From NCBI GenBank assembly GCA_947626345.1, contig CANQSF010000017.1, forward strand, positions 1-50,453: DNA of 50,453 nucleotides, read 5' to 3'. This stretch comes from an uncultured Oscillospiraceae bacterium. GTDB lineage: Bacteria; Bacillota; Clostridia; Oscillospirales; Oscillospiraceae. Below, one piece after another: positions 1-7,440 of the stretch. The translations under genes were made by a program, and so were the position numbers. The notes under the pieces were generated by a model. That model was given only the letters and a program-made list of their open reading frames with translations. It had not been told where the DNA came from and did not search any database. Each line of letters opens with the position of its first letter. Position 1 is the stretch's first letter.

Positions 1-77
1 TGGTGGGAACAACAGGACTCGAACCTGTGGCCCCCTGCTTGTAAGGCAGGTGCTCTAACCAGCTGAGCTATGCTCCC
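1..77 (-). tRNA. tRNA-Val (anticodon TAC)
   Basis: Read on the minus strand this is a complete tRNA with a 7-bp acceptor stem, the D-loop, an anticodon arm with stem CCTGC/GCAGG around loop CTTACAA, and the T-arm GGTTCGAGTCC. Anticodon TAC reads GTA valine codons. The 3' CCA is encoded in the DNA, at the window edge. A perfect consensus promoter lies about 30 bp upstream. Other tRNA genes may follow downstream, outside the window. Confidence 0.96.
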
Positions 78-108
78 ATGGAGCGCCCGCTCTTCAAGCG
101 GCTTTGCT

Positions 109-137
109 ATTATAAAGCACGATCAGCCGGTTGTCAA
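109..137 (-). promoter_or_regulatory. Consensus sigma-A promoter of tRNA-Val
   Basis: On the minus strand the sequence reads TTGACA (132-137), a 17-bp spacer, then TATAAT (109-114). Both boxes match the housekeeping consensus exactly, as expected for a strongly expressed tRNA gene. The start of transcription would fall near position 100, followed by a short GC-rich leader before the tRNA. Confidence 0.9.
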
Positions 138-169
138 TAGAAAAAAACCGGGGAAAGGCGAAAATCAGC

Positions 170-466
170 TCACTCCTTCTCCTCTTCCAGCCGCTCGAAC
201 ACGGCCGCATAGCCGTCGTGGCCGTACTGCAGGCTGCGCTTGACACGGCTGATGGTGGCGCTGGAGGCGCCGGTCTCCTGGAGGATATCGTTGTAGATCA
301 TGCCCTTGCTCAGCAGCCACGCCACCTGGAACCGCTGCTCCATGGCCTGCAGCTCCGAGACGGTGCACAGATCGTCAAAAAACTGCTCACATTCATCTAT
401 GTCCTGCAGCGACAGGATCGCCTTATACATCATCTCATTGCGGGGTTTCCGGTTGAGTTTGTTCAT
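170..466 (-). CDS. YerC/YecD family TrpR-like DNA-binding protein
   Basis: This 98-residue protein has the fold-diagnostic pattern of the TrpR-related YerC/YecD family: an N-terminal helical part, the segment DIDECEQFFDDLCTVSELQAM, and a helix-turn-helix near residues 60-82 (DILQETGASSATISRVKRSL). Its length matches the family. The start has a good AGGAGG ribosome site. A plausible promoter (TTTACT-N17-TAATAT on the minus strand) lies in the gap shared with the divergent nfeD-like gene. The family is common in Firmicutes as a presumed transcriptional repressor. The regulated genes and any ligand are not evident from the context here. Confidence 0.9.
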   Translation of the reverse strand: MNKLNRKPRNEMMYKAILSLQDIDECEQFFDDLCTVSELQAMEQRFQVAWLLSKGMIYNDILQETGASSATISRVKRSLQYGHDGYAAVFERLEEEKE

Positions 467-598
467 GGATGCGCGCCTCCTCTTTCAGTCTGCTCATATA
501 TTACATCATTAAAGGCCGAAAGTAAAGTCCCATGTTAAAGTTTCCACTTTCTTTTTTGTTTTCGCGATGATATACTTATGATAGAAAGGAGTGGTAGT

Positions 599-1048
599 AT
601 GGTCATCCTGTGGGTCGTGGCCGCGGCGCTGTTTCTGATCGTCGAGGCCGTCACCGCCGCCATGAACAGCATCTGGTTCGTGGCCGGCTCTCTGGCCGCC
701 CTGGCCGGCGCGGCGCTGGGCGCGCCTGTCTGGGCGCAGCTGGCATTGTTCGTCGCCGTATCCGGGATCTGCTTCGCCATCCTCTATCCCCGCCTGAAGC
801 GGCTGCTGCGCCGGGACAGCCAGCCCACCAACGCCGACATGGTCATCGGTCAGGAGTGCGTCGTCACCCAGCGCATCGACAACCTGGCCGGCACCGGCGC
901 CGTCGCCATCGGGGGCAAGATCTGGACCGCCCGGTCCACCGGCGGCGAGACGCTGGAGCTGGGCACGGTGGTCATCGCCGACAGCATCGAGGGCGTCAAG
1001 CTCATGGTCACCCCCGTGCGGCAGGCCCAGGCCGCGGGGACGGAGTGA
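599..1048 (+). CDS. NfeD-like membrane protein
   Basis: The protein has 149 residues. Two hydrophobic segments (about residues 4-25 and 28-55) are followed by a linker and a C-terminal beta-barrel (OB-fold) domain of NfeD type (about 78-140, with GQECVVTQRI and the central GKIWTARS). I chose the ATG at 599 because AGAAAGGAG sits 7 bp upstream; an ATG at 578 would add seven residues but lacks a ribosome site. It is followed 62 bp later by an SPFH/stomatin gene. The NfeD-SPFH pair is a widely conserved partnership thought to act in membrane microdomain organisation and envelope-stress tolerance, and cotranscription is likely here. Confidence 0.88.
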   Translation: MVILWVVAAALFLIVEAVTAAMNSIWFVAGSLAALAGAALGAPVWAQLALFVAVSGICFAILYPRLKRLLRRDSQPTNADMVIGQECVVTQRIDNLAGTGAVAIGGKIWTARSTGGETLELGTVVIADSIEGVKLMVTPVRQAQAAGTE

Positions 1049-1110
1049 TGGAGCGATCGCAGAGCGTCTTTTTCGTTGTGACAAAATCTTTGACAGGAGG
1101 TATCATCCGT

Positions 1111-2016
1111 ATGGGCCCGATCATCTTTACCGCAGTCGTCGTCATCCTGGTCATCATCGTGCTGATCCGCAACATCCGCGTGGTCCAGCAGGCCCGGGCC
1201 TTCGTGGTGGAGCGCCTGGGCGCCTATCACGCCACCTGGAACGTGGGCCTGCACTTCAAGATCCCCTTCATCGAGCGCATCGCCAAGGTGGTGAGCCTGA
1301 AAGAGCAGGTGGCGGACTTCCCGCCCCAGCCGGTGATCACCAAGGACAACGTCACCATGCAGATCGACACGGTGATCTACTTCCAGATCACCGACCCGAA
1401 GCTGTACACCTACGGCGTGGAAAATCCCATGCTGGCCATCGAGAACCTGACCGCCACCACCCTGCGGAACATCATCGGCGAGCTGGAGCTGGACGAGTCC
1501 CTCACCAGCCGGGACACCATCAACGCCAAGATGCAGCAGATCCTGGACGAGGCCACCGACTCCTGGGGCATCAAGGTCAACCGGGTGGAGCTGAAGAACA
1601 TCACCCCGCCCAAGGAGATCCAGAACGCCATGGAGAAGCAGATGAAGGCCGAGCGGGAGCGGCGTGAGTCCATTCTGAAGGCCGAGGGCGAGAAGCGGGC
1701 CGCCATCCTGGAGGCCGAGGGCGAGAAGGAATCCGCCGTGCTCCGGGCCGAGGCTAAAAAGGAGGCCGCCATCCTGGAGGCCCAGGGCAAGGCCCAGGCC
1801 ATCCTGGCGGTGAACGAGGCCACCGCCGAGGGCCTGAAGCTGCTCAACTCCGCCGCCCCCACCGAGCCCATCGTCCAGCTGAAGGCCCTGGAGGCCTTCG
1901 CCGCTGCGGCCAACGGCCAGGCGACGAAGATCATCATCCCCTCCGAGATCCAGGGCATCGCGGGCCTGGCCACCGCCTTCAAGGAGGTCATCCAGGACCA
2001 GCCGAAGAATCCCTGA
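1111..2016 (+). CDS. SPFH/stomatin-like (QmcA-type) membrane protein
   Basis: The protein has 301 residues. An N-terminal transmembrane helix (residues 1-20) is followed by an SPFH/band-7 domain (about 22-190, with QQARAFVVERLGAY and NVTMQIDTVIYFQITDP). The C-terminal helix is rich in Glu, Ala and Lys and repeats AEGEK/AEAKK/AQGKA (about 185-235), typical of stomatin and QmcA coiled coils. The ATG at 1111 follows ACAGGAGG, so the long upstream extension of this frame is not coding. It forms large oligomers at the inner leaflet in known homologues. Its partner is the NfeD-like gene just upstream, and a strong terminator closes the pair. Confidence 0.93.
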   Translation: MGPIIFTAVVVILVIIVLIRNIRVVQQARAFVVERLGAYHATWNVGLHFKIPFIERIAKVVSLKEQVADFPPQPVITKDNVTMQIDTVIYFQITDPKLYTYGVENPMLAIENLTATTLRNIIGELELDESLTSRDTINAKMQQILDEATDSWGIKVNRVELKNITPPKEIQNAMEKQMKAERERRESILKAEGEKRAAILEAEGEKESAVLRAEAKKEAAILEAQGKAQAILAVNEATAEGLKLLNSAAPTEPIVQLKALEAFAAAANGQATKIIIPSEIQGIAGLATAFKEVIQDQPKNP

Positions 2017-2032
2017 TACAAGAAAAAACAAC

Positions 2033-2070
2033 ACAGCGGGTGGCACACGCCACCCGCTGTCGTTTTGTCT
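2033..2070. terminator. Bidirectional intrinsic terminator
   Basis: A perfect 12-bp stem (ACAGCGGGTGGC / GCCACCCGCTGT) encloses a 4-nt loop. Thymines follow on the plus strand (CGTTTTGTCTTTT) and also on the minus strand (GTTGTTTTTTC). It separates the convergent SPFH and MATE genes and can stop both. Confidence 0.92.
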
Positions 2071-2083
2071 TTTGCCGTCCCCG

Positions 2084-3457
2084 TCACGCCGCGCTCAGCT
2101 TTTTCTCCATGTCCCGCAATGCCTTGCGCAGGAACAGGGCGCTGGCGGCCAGGCTCATCAGCTCCGCGATGGGGAAGCACCACCAGACGTTGTCCACATT
2201 GCCGGTGAGGCTCAAAAGCCACGCCGCCGGGATCAGGGCCACGATCTGCCGCAGCACGCTGACGAAGAAGGAGAACATGCTCTTGTTCAGCGCCTGGCAG
2301 GCGGAGCCGGCCACGATGCAGAACCCCGCCAGCAGGAAGCTGAGGCTGATGCGCCGCAGGGCGGGCACGCCGATGGCCAGCATGGTCTCCGAGGGGCTGA
2401 AGATGCCCAGCAGCGCCCCGGGGAAGATCTGGAAGCACAGCGCCCCCAGCAGCATGAAGCAGGATGCGTACAGCACGCCGAATTTGATGGTCCGGTAGAT
2501 CCGCTCCCGCTTTTTGGCGCCATAGTTGTAGCCGATGATGGGAATGATGCCGTTATTCAGGCCGAACACCGGCATGAAGAAGAAGCTCTGGATCTTGAAA
2601 TAGGCCCCGTACACCGCCACGGCGGTGGAGGTGAACGCCCCCAGGATGATGTTCATCAGGTAGTTGGTCACCGAGCCGATGGCCACCATCAGGATGGAGG
2701 GGAAGCCGATCTTGTAGATGTCCCGGACGATGGGCCAGGGCAGGCGCACGTCCTTCCAGCGCAGCGGCAGCTCCCGGTTCCGGCGGAAGTGGAAGAAGTA
2801 TCCCAGCGCCGTGCCCACCGCCTGGCCGATGACCGTGGCGATGGCCGCGCCGGCGGTGTCCATGGCGGGCAGGCCGCACCAGCCGTAGATGAAGAAGGGG
2901 TCCAGGATGATGTTGGTCACCGCGCCGGCCATCTGGGTCCACATGGACAGCTTCGTCTGCCCCGTGGACTGCAGCAGCCGCTCCACGCAGATCTCCTGGT
3001 AGACGAACAGCGATCCGATGGTGACGATGCGCAGATAGGAGTCGGTATAGGATCGGATGCTCTCCACCTTGGTCTGGGAGCGGATGAACGCGTCCGCCCC
3101 GAAGATGCCGAACAGGGCCATCAGCGCCCAGCAGCACATCCCCAGCGCCACCGCCGTGCCGGCCACCTGGCCGGCCTGCTTCGTGTCCCGGCTGCCCAGA
3201 GCCCTGCTGACCAGGGTGGACACGCCCACGCCGGTGCCGGTGCCCAGGCCGATCATGATGTTCTGGGCCGGGAAGGCCAGGCTCAGGGCGGACAGGCAGT
3301 CCTCCGACACCCGGGAGACGTACACGCTGTCCACGATGTTATACAGCGCCTGCACCAGCATGGACAGCATCATCGGTACCGCCAGGCTCAGCAGCAGCCG
3401 GCCCTCCGGCATCTCTCCCATGCGGCTGGAATCTTGTCTGTTCAGGGTCTGTGCCAT
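2084..3457 (-). CDS. MATE family efflux transporter
   Basis: This is a 457-residue, 12-helix protein of the MATE/NorM-DinF superfamily, which exports cationic drugs or other small molecules by Na+ or H+ antiport. The N-terminal GRLLLSLAVPMMLSMLVQAL and YNIVDSVYVSRV, and the paired half-repeat motif in the second half (IGYNYGAKKRERI), are typical of the family. I chose the ATG at 3457 because GAGGAA lies 7 bp upstream; a longer frame reading upstream has no ribosome site. A plausible promoter, TTGTTT-N17-CATAAT, precedes it. It is a single-gene unit, the first of five MATE genes in this window. Its substrate cannot be inferred. Confidence 0.93.
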   Translation of the reverse strand: MAQTLNRQDSSRMGEMPEGRLLLSLAVPMMLSMLVQALYNIVDSVYVSRVSEDCLSALSLAFPAQNIMIGLGTGTGVGVSTLVSRALGSRDTKQAGQVAGTAVALGMCCWALMALFGIFGADAFIRSQTKVESIRSYTDSYLRIVTIGSLFVYQEICVERLLQSTGQTKLSMWTQMAGAVTNIILDPFFIYGWCGLPAMDTAGAAIATVIGQAVGTALGYFFHFRRNRELPLRWKDVRLPWPIVRDIYKIGFPSILMVAIGSVTNYLMNIILGAFTSTAVAVYGAYFKIQSFFFMPVFGLNNGIIPIIGYNYGAKKRERIYRTIKFGVLYASCFMLLGALCFQIFPGALLGIFSPSETMLAIGVPALRRISLSFLLAGFCIVAGSACQALNKSMFSFFVSVLRQIVALIPAAWLLSLTGNVDNVWWCFPIAELMSLAASALFLRKALRDMEKKLSAA

Positions 3458-3533
3458 TGCATCTGTTCCTCGTTTCGATCCTCTTTTTCTATTATTATGA
3501 AGGAATATTTTTTTGCAAACAAGAGACAAAATA

Positions 3534-3570
3534 GCCAAACCGTGTCCCCCATTGGGAGACACGGTTTGGC
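3534..3570 (-). terminator. Terminator of the XRE/DUF2975 unit
   Basis: A 17-bp inverted repeat with a single mismatch (GCCAAACCGTGTC... / ...GACACGGTTTGGC) has a 3- to 4-nt loop. It lies 43 bp past the stop of the minus-strand XRE gene and is followed on that strand by the T-rich TATTTTGTCTC. It also sits upstream of the MATE promoter, so it insulates the two units. Confidence 0.8.
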
Positions 3571-3612
3571 ATCGGCCCACAGTGTGTGAAGTCTCATCAC
3601 GCCGGCATAGAC

Positions 3613-3822
3613 TTATTCGTCCTCCAGCTCCAGGATGTCGCCGGGGGTACAGTCCAGCGCCTCGCAGATGGCCGCCAGGGTGGAAAAGCGCACCGCCGTG
3701 ACCCGGTTGTTCTTGATCTTGGACAGGTTCACGTTGGAGATGCCCACCCGCTCCGCCAGCTCGTTCAGGCTCATATGCCGCTCCACCATCATCCGATCCA
3801 GCCGCAGCACGATCTTTTTCAT
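3613..3822 (-). CDS. Small XRE-family (YozG-like) HTH regulator
   Basis: The protein has 69 residues and consists of a single Cro/CI-type helix-turn-helix. The core is ERHMSLNELAERVGISNVNLSKIKNNR, with a tail (CTPGDILELEDE) typical of the YozG/YdaS-like group. Its ATG overlaps the TGA of the DUF2975 gene by one base (TGATG), so translation is coupled. The DUF2975 plus small XRE arrangement is common in Firmicutes, and the regulator is presumed to control its own operon. Direct repeats TTTACGTT upstream of the operon are candidate operators. Confidence 0.9.
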   Translation of the reverse strand: MKKIVLRLDRMMVERHMSLNELAERVGISNVNLSKIKNNRVTAVRFSTLAAICEALDCTPGDILELEDE

Positions 3823-4382
3823 CACAGCAGCCCCTCCACGTCGTCCTCCAGCTTCACACCGTAGGCGAATATCTGGCTCAGCGCCAGCACGATCACCCCG
3901 GTGATGATGCCGCCGACGTCCACGACGAAGGAATATTCCGGCCAGAAGGCCACGAAGCCCACCAGGCTCACCGCCACCGTCACCAGCGGCGCGGCGATGA
4001 ACAGCCAGCCGATCTGCTTGACCTTTTTCACCACCGGCTGCTGGAAGGGCGTGGACGCCCAGCTCAGCTTGATGATCTGCCATATCCGCCGGAACACCAG
4101 CGCCGTCAGCGCCAGCTCCGCCGCGCCCGCCGCGGTATACAGCAGATACAGCCCCTGATGCAGCGTCCCGTCCGGGCCTGTGATATCCAGCCGGCCCAGC
4201 GATCCCGGCACCATCGGCACCGACACTTTCGCGCCCGCCGCGTCTGTGTCGGACATCACGCTTATCACCTCCGGATCGATGATCCCCACCAAAAAACTGA
4301 TCACCATCATGGCCACGCCGAGCCACCCGATCACCTCAAATACCCGGGCCAGCACATATCCCGCCTTTGCCTTCCCTTTCAT
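3822..4382 (-). CDS. DUF2975 family membrane protein
   Basis: The 186-residue protein has four predicted membrane helices: about residues 13-35, 75-97, 126-147 and 158-178. An extracytoplasmic loop follows the first helix. The layout matches DUF2975 proteins, whose function is unknown. I chose the ATG at 4382 because GGAGG sits 7 bp upstream; an ATG seven codons earlier lacks one. The gene is first in a two-gene operon with a coupled XRE regulator, so it may be the target or partner of that regulator. Confidence 0.82.
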   Translation of the reverse strand: MKGKAKAGYVLARVFEVIGWLGVAMMVISFLVGIIDPEVISVMSDTDAAGAKVSVPMVPGSLGRLDITGPDGTLHQGLYLLYTAAGAAELALTALVFRRIWQIIKLSWASTPFQQPVVKKVKQIGWLFIAAPLVTVAVSLVGFVAFWPEYSFVVDVGGIITGVIVLALSQIFAYGVKLEDDVEGLL

Positions 4383-4427
4383 GACAAAACCTCCATAGAT
4401 CATAGTTCGGTCCGGTCCGATGGATAC

Positions 4428-4478
4428 AGCATAGCACTTCGCTTTACGTTTGTCAACATGTTTTTAATGTTTTACGTT
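4428..4478 (-). promoter_or_regulatory. Promoter and direct repeats before the DUF2975/XRE operon
   Basis: The minus strand reads TTGACA (4451-4456), 17 bp, TATGCT (4428-4433). On the plus strand TTTACGTT occurs at 4443-4450, inside the spacer and -35 region, and again at 4471-4478, 28 bp further upstream. A related TTGCGTAA follows. These are candidate binding sites for the XRE protein of the operon. Confidence 0.6.
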
Positions 4479-4504
4479 AAAAATTATTCGTTTTGCGTAA
4501 AAAG

Positions 4505-4533
4505 CATCCCGGACAGCAGCGCTGTCCGGGATG
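4505..4533 (-). terminator. Terminator after the InlB-repeat membrane protein
   Basis: A perfect 13-bp stem (CATCCCGGACAGC / GCTGTCCGGGATG) has a 3-nt loop. On the minus strand it is followed by CTTTTTACGC. It lies just past the stop of the gene ending at 4540. Confidence 0.88.
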
Positions 4534-4539
4534 TCGCTT

Positions 4540-5601
4540 TTATGGGATGTCCTCCGCAGGAGGCGGCGCCTCCGGCTCCTGGGTGGGCTCCGCTGTGGGC
4601 TCGGCGGTGGGCTCCGCCGTGGCCGGCGGCTGGGCGGGCGGGGGATCCGTGGGCGGCGCGGCGGCCTTCATCTGGAACACGGCGTAGATGGTGTGGTTGC
4701 TCCGCACATCGGAGAAGGTGTAGGAGCTCTGCACCGACACCGGGGAGCCGTCGATGAGCAGCTGGCCCAGCTCATAGCCCTCGTCGGGATTGATGGCAAA
4801 GGTGACGGACCCGCCCTCCTCCACGTCCACGGTGCCGTTGGGGCTGACGTGTCCGCCGCTGCCGGCGGTGACGGTGACGGTATAGGTCACCCGCGGGGTG
4901 GGCGACGGCGTGGGCACCGGGGTGGGACTGGGGGACGGCGCCGGGGTGTTGGGCCGGAGAAGTCCGGCCAGATAGTCCGTGGAGGTGGGCTCCGGCGTGG
5001 CGGACGGTCCCTCTGGGCCGCCCGGGTCGGCGAACATGCTCACCGCCAGGATGGCCGCCAGGATCACCGCCACCGACAGCATCAGCGCCACCAGCCACTT
5101 CAGGGCCTTTCCCCCGCCACGGCGAGGCGGCTCCTGGCCGCCGTATTCCGTCTGAGGCGTCACGTACACCCGGGGGGCTGGCTCCGCCACCACCACCTTG
5201 GGCCGGGGTGGCGGCTCCTGGCGGTACACGGGCCGGGCGGGCTCCTCCCGGACAGGCTCCTCCCGGGCAGGACGGCGGGGCGTGGTCACGCCGCCGGACA
5301 TGGAGAACCGCTGGGTGGGCAGGACATCGTCATCGTCCTCCTCATCCTCCTCCGGGGCGGAGCCGGGAGCCTCGTGGCGGCCCCGCTCGCCGGACGCGGC
5401 CCGGCGGGACCCGTAGTCTGCCCCCCGGACGTCCTTGTCCGGCGCGTCCTTCCCCTCCAGGGCGTCGGTGATCTGGTCCTCCAGGCTGTCGCCGCCCAGA
5501 AAGGCCGCAAAATCGAACCGGTCGTCCCGGCGGGATGGTTCCTTTGTCCAGCGGGGGCCCTCCTCTTCGGGCAGGTCCCTGTCATCGCGCGCAAAACTCA
5601 T
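4540..5601 (-). CDS. Single-pass membrane protein with InlB-like B-repeat domain
   Basis: The 353-residue protein has a charged, low-complexity cytoplasmic part (residues 1-165, with an acidic run near 84-92), one transmembrane helix (about 168-190), and a Pro/Ser/Thr stalk. A single domain follows at about 238-310 (VTVTAGSGGHVSPNGTVDVEEGG...NPDEGYEL...DVRSNHTIYAVF) that resembles divergent InlB B-repeat modules. The tail is rich in Pro and carries TAEP repeats like those of the lipoprotein at 7.4 kb. No signal peptide is seen, so the topology is probably N-in/C-out. RBS AAAGGTAGG precedes the start. A surface or cell-wall-binding role is inferred only. It is monocistronic and divergent from the fabG-like gene. 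Confidence 0.72.
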   Translation of the reverse strand: MSFARDDRDLPEEEGPRWTKEPSRRDDRFDFAAFLGGDSLEDQITDALEGKDAPDKDVRGADYGSRRAASGERGRHEAPGSAPEEDEEDDDDVLPTQRFSMSGGVTTPRRPAREEPVREEPARPVYRQEPPPRPKVVVAEPAPRVYVTPQTEYGGQEPPRRGGGKALKWLVALMLSVAVILAAILAVSMFADPGGPEGPSATPEPTSTDYLAGLLRPNTPAPSPSPTPVPTPSPTPRVTYTVTVTAGSGGHVSPNGTVDVEEGGSVTFAINPDEGYELGQLLIDGSPVSVQSSYTFSDVRSNHTIYAVFQMKAAAPPTDPPPAQPPATAEPTAEPTAEPTQEPEAPPPAEDIP

Positions 5602-5668
5602 TTTGTCCTACCTTTGGAGCGTTGGATGTGTTACAATAGGAGCAAGAAAAAACGTTCGGAGGTCCATC

Positions 5669-6376
5669 ATGGGAAAGACCGCTCTTGTCACCGGCTCCTC
5701 CCGGGGCATCGGCGCCGCCGCCGCGCGGCGGCTGGCCGCGGAGGGTTGGGACGTGACCGTCCACTATAACGAGTCGGAGCAGGCCGCTCTGGCCCTGGCG
5801 GAGGAGCTGGGCACGGCCGCCATCAAGGCGGACGTGCGGGACCCGGAGCAGGTACAGCGCCTCATTCAGACGGTGGGGCCGCTGGATCTGCTGGTGTGCA
5901 GCGCCGGCGTGGCCCAGTACGGCCTTTTCACCGACGGGGACGAGGCCGCCTGGCGGGACGTGCTGGCGGTGAACACCGACGGCGCCATCCGCTGCTGCCG
6001 GGCCGCCATCCCGGCCATGGTCCGGAAAAAAGCGGGGCGCATCATCCTGATCTCCTCCGTCTGGGGGGTGTACGGCGCCAGCTGCGAGGCGGTGTACTCC
6101 GCCTCCAAGGCGGCGCTGATCGGCCTTACAAAGGCCCTGGCCAAGGAGCTGGGCCCCTCCGGCATCCGGGTCAACTGCGTGGCCCCCGGGGTCATCGACA
6201 CGGATATGCTGGCCCGGTTCGACCAGGCTGACCGGCAGGCCCTGGCCGACGAAACGCCCCTGGGCCGCATCGGCCGGCCAGAGGACGTGGCGGCGCTGAT
6301 CGCTTTTCTGGCCTCCGAGGACGCCTCGTTCCTCACCGGCCAGGTGATCGGCTGCGACGGCGGCTTCGGCCTGTGA
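5669..6376 (+). CDS. SDR-family 3-oxoacyl-ACP reductase-like (FabG-like)
   Basis: The 235-residue protein is a classical short-chain dehydrogenase. The cofactor motif TGSSRGIG is at residues 8-15, NAG is replaced by CSAG near 79-82, the catalytic Ser follows ILISS near 128, YSASK is near 142-146, and the C-terminal ends in TGQVIGCDGGFGL. Length and pattern fit FabG, which reduces 3-oxoacyl-ACP in fatty-acid elongation. The gene is not in a fab cluster, so another 3-oxo or alcohol substrate is possible. The ATG at 5669 follows CGGAGG. A -10-like TACAAT lies 32 bp upstream, with no clear -35. Confidence 0.88.
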   Translation: MGKTALVTGSSRGIGAAAARRLAAEGWDVTVHYNESEQAALALAEELGTAAIKADVRDPEQVQRLIQTVGPLDLLVCSAGVAQYGLFTDGDEAAWRDVLAVNTDGAIRCCRAAIPAMVRKKAGRIILISSVWGVYGASCEAVYSASKAALIGLTKALAKELGPSGIRVNCVAPGVIDTDMLARFDQADRQALADETPLGRIGRPEDVAALIAFLASEDASFLTGQVIGCDGGFGL

Positions 6377-6383
6377 CCGTTCT

Positions 6384-6410
6384 CGCCGCCACGGAGCGGC
6401 GTGATTTTGC
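6384..6410 (+). terminator. Weak terminator after fabG-like gene
   Basis: A short stem CGCCGC / GCGGCG with a 6-nt loop is followed by TGATTTTG. It lies 8 bp past the fabG-like stop. The stem is short and the T-run modest, so the call is tentative. The remaining bases up to 6494 contain small imperfect palindromes but no gene. Confidence 0.5.
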
Positions 6411-6494
6411 CGCGTCAGACGAGAAAGCCGGCGCAGGGAATACTTGCTGTATTGCCAAGGCAGCTGACGAAGTATGACACGGCAAGGGCCGCCG

Positions 6495-7292
6495 CTAGAA
6501 TATATTGGGGATAAACAGCGCCAGCATGAAATAAGCCGCCGGCAGGGAGAACAGCATGCTGTCCATCTTGTCCATGATCCCGCCGTGCTCCGGCATCAGG
6601 TGGCCGTAGTCCTTCACGCCCGCCGCCCGCTTCATCAGCGACGCGGCCAGGTCGCCCACCTGCCCGAAGCAGCTGGCCACGAAGGTCACGCACACGCACA
6701 TGCCGAGCTGCCAGCCCAGGATCCAAGCGATGAGCGCCCCCGCCAGCGCGGCGGACAGGCCGCCCACCACGGCGCCCTCCCAGGTCTTGTGGGGGCTCAC
6801 CACCGGGGCCATCTTGTGGCTGCCCAGATACTTGCCGCCGATGAGGGCCATGCAGTCGCAGGCCCAGGTGCCCAGCACCCCCAGCGTCAGGGTCATGAGC
6901 CAGGCGTCCGACGCGGCGGCGTAGAGGATCACCGCGTACAGCCCGAAGGGCCAGGTCAGGGCGAACAGGTTCGCCGCGGCGAATCCCGCCCCCCGCTCCG
7001 GCTTCAGGATGGCCCAGAACATGGCGGCGAACACCGCCAGGCAGTAAAGCGCCACCATCCAGCCCACCGAGACCCGGCACAGGCACAGCAGCGCCTGGGC
7101 CGCGATGTAGACGATCATCAGCGCCTTGGAGATGGGCATCTCCGCCTGGAACAGCACGTTTTGCAGCTCAAAGGCGGATGCGATGGCCAGCAGCATGAAA
7201 AACGTCACCCGGGTGAAGCGGCTGAGCAGCACGCACACCAGCGTCACCACCACGATGATCACCGCGGGAAGCAGTCTTTTTTTGATGTTCAC
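6495..7292 (-). CDS. cdsA: Phosphatidate cytidylyltransferase (CDP-diglyceride synthase)
   Basis: The 265-residue integral membrane enzyme makes CDP-diacylglycerol from CTP and phosphatidic acid, the branch point of phospholipid synthesis. The C-terminal signature is clear: SLMKRAAGVKDYGHLMPEHGG followed by IMDKMDS, carrying the K-D...P-x-HGG...D-x-x-D metal and CTP site. About eight hydrophobic segments are visible. I chose the GTG start at 7292. The upstream ATG at 7328 lies inside the -10 box of the promoter, so it cannot be in the transcript. A purine-rich GGGAGGG site precedes the GTG. The gene stands alone here, not next to uppS or dxr as is common. Confidence 0.92.
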   Translation of the reverse strand: MNIKKRLLPAVIIVVVTLVCVLLSRFTRVTFFMLLAIASAFELQNVLFQAEMPISKALMIVYIAAQALLCLCRVSVGWMVALYCLAVFAAMFWAILKPERGAGFAAANLFALTWPFGLYAVILYAAASDAWLMTLTLGVLGTWACDCMALIGGKYLGSHKMAPVVSPHKTWEGAVVGGLSAALAGALIAWILGWQLGMCVCVTFVASCFGQVGDLAASLMKRAAGVKDYGHLMPEHGGIMDKMDSMLFSLPAAYFMLALFIPNIF

Positions 7293-7326
7293 GATCTCGA
7301 TCCCTCCCCCAAATTCCTGTCTGTAC

Positions 7327-7355
7327 ATTATATTCCATTTCCCCGCCGTTTACAA
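7327..7355 (-). promoter_or_regulatory. cdsA promoter
   Basis: The minus strand reads TTGTAA (7350-7355), a 17-bp spacer, then TATAAT (7327-7332). The -10 box overlaps an in-frame ATG, which decides the cdsA start in favour of the downstream GTG. It faces away from the lipoprotein promoter 22 bp to the right. Confidence 0.82.
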
Positions 7356-7376
7356 GGGCCATTTCCCCGCCTATCC

Positions 7377-7405
7377 TTGACGGCGGACACGCCCGGGATT
7401 ATAAT
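7377..7405 (+). promoter_or_regulatory. Promoter of the TAEP-repeat lipoprotein
   Basis: TTGACG (7377-7382), 17 bp, TATAAT (7400-7405) gives a near-consensus sigma-A promoter. Transcription would start near 7412, about 29 bp before the lipoprotein ATG, whose ribosome site AAGGAGG begins near 7426. Confidence 0.85.
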
Positions 7406-7440
7406 GGTGTCGCATCAAAGACGATAAGGAGGATCCCCTC

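Noticed and set aside
610..1110. N-terminal extension of the SPFH frame upstream of 1111
   Set aside because: It overlaps the NfeD-like gene in another frame, is Arg/Gly/His-rich, and the ATG at 1111 has an ideal ribosome site.
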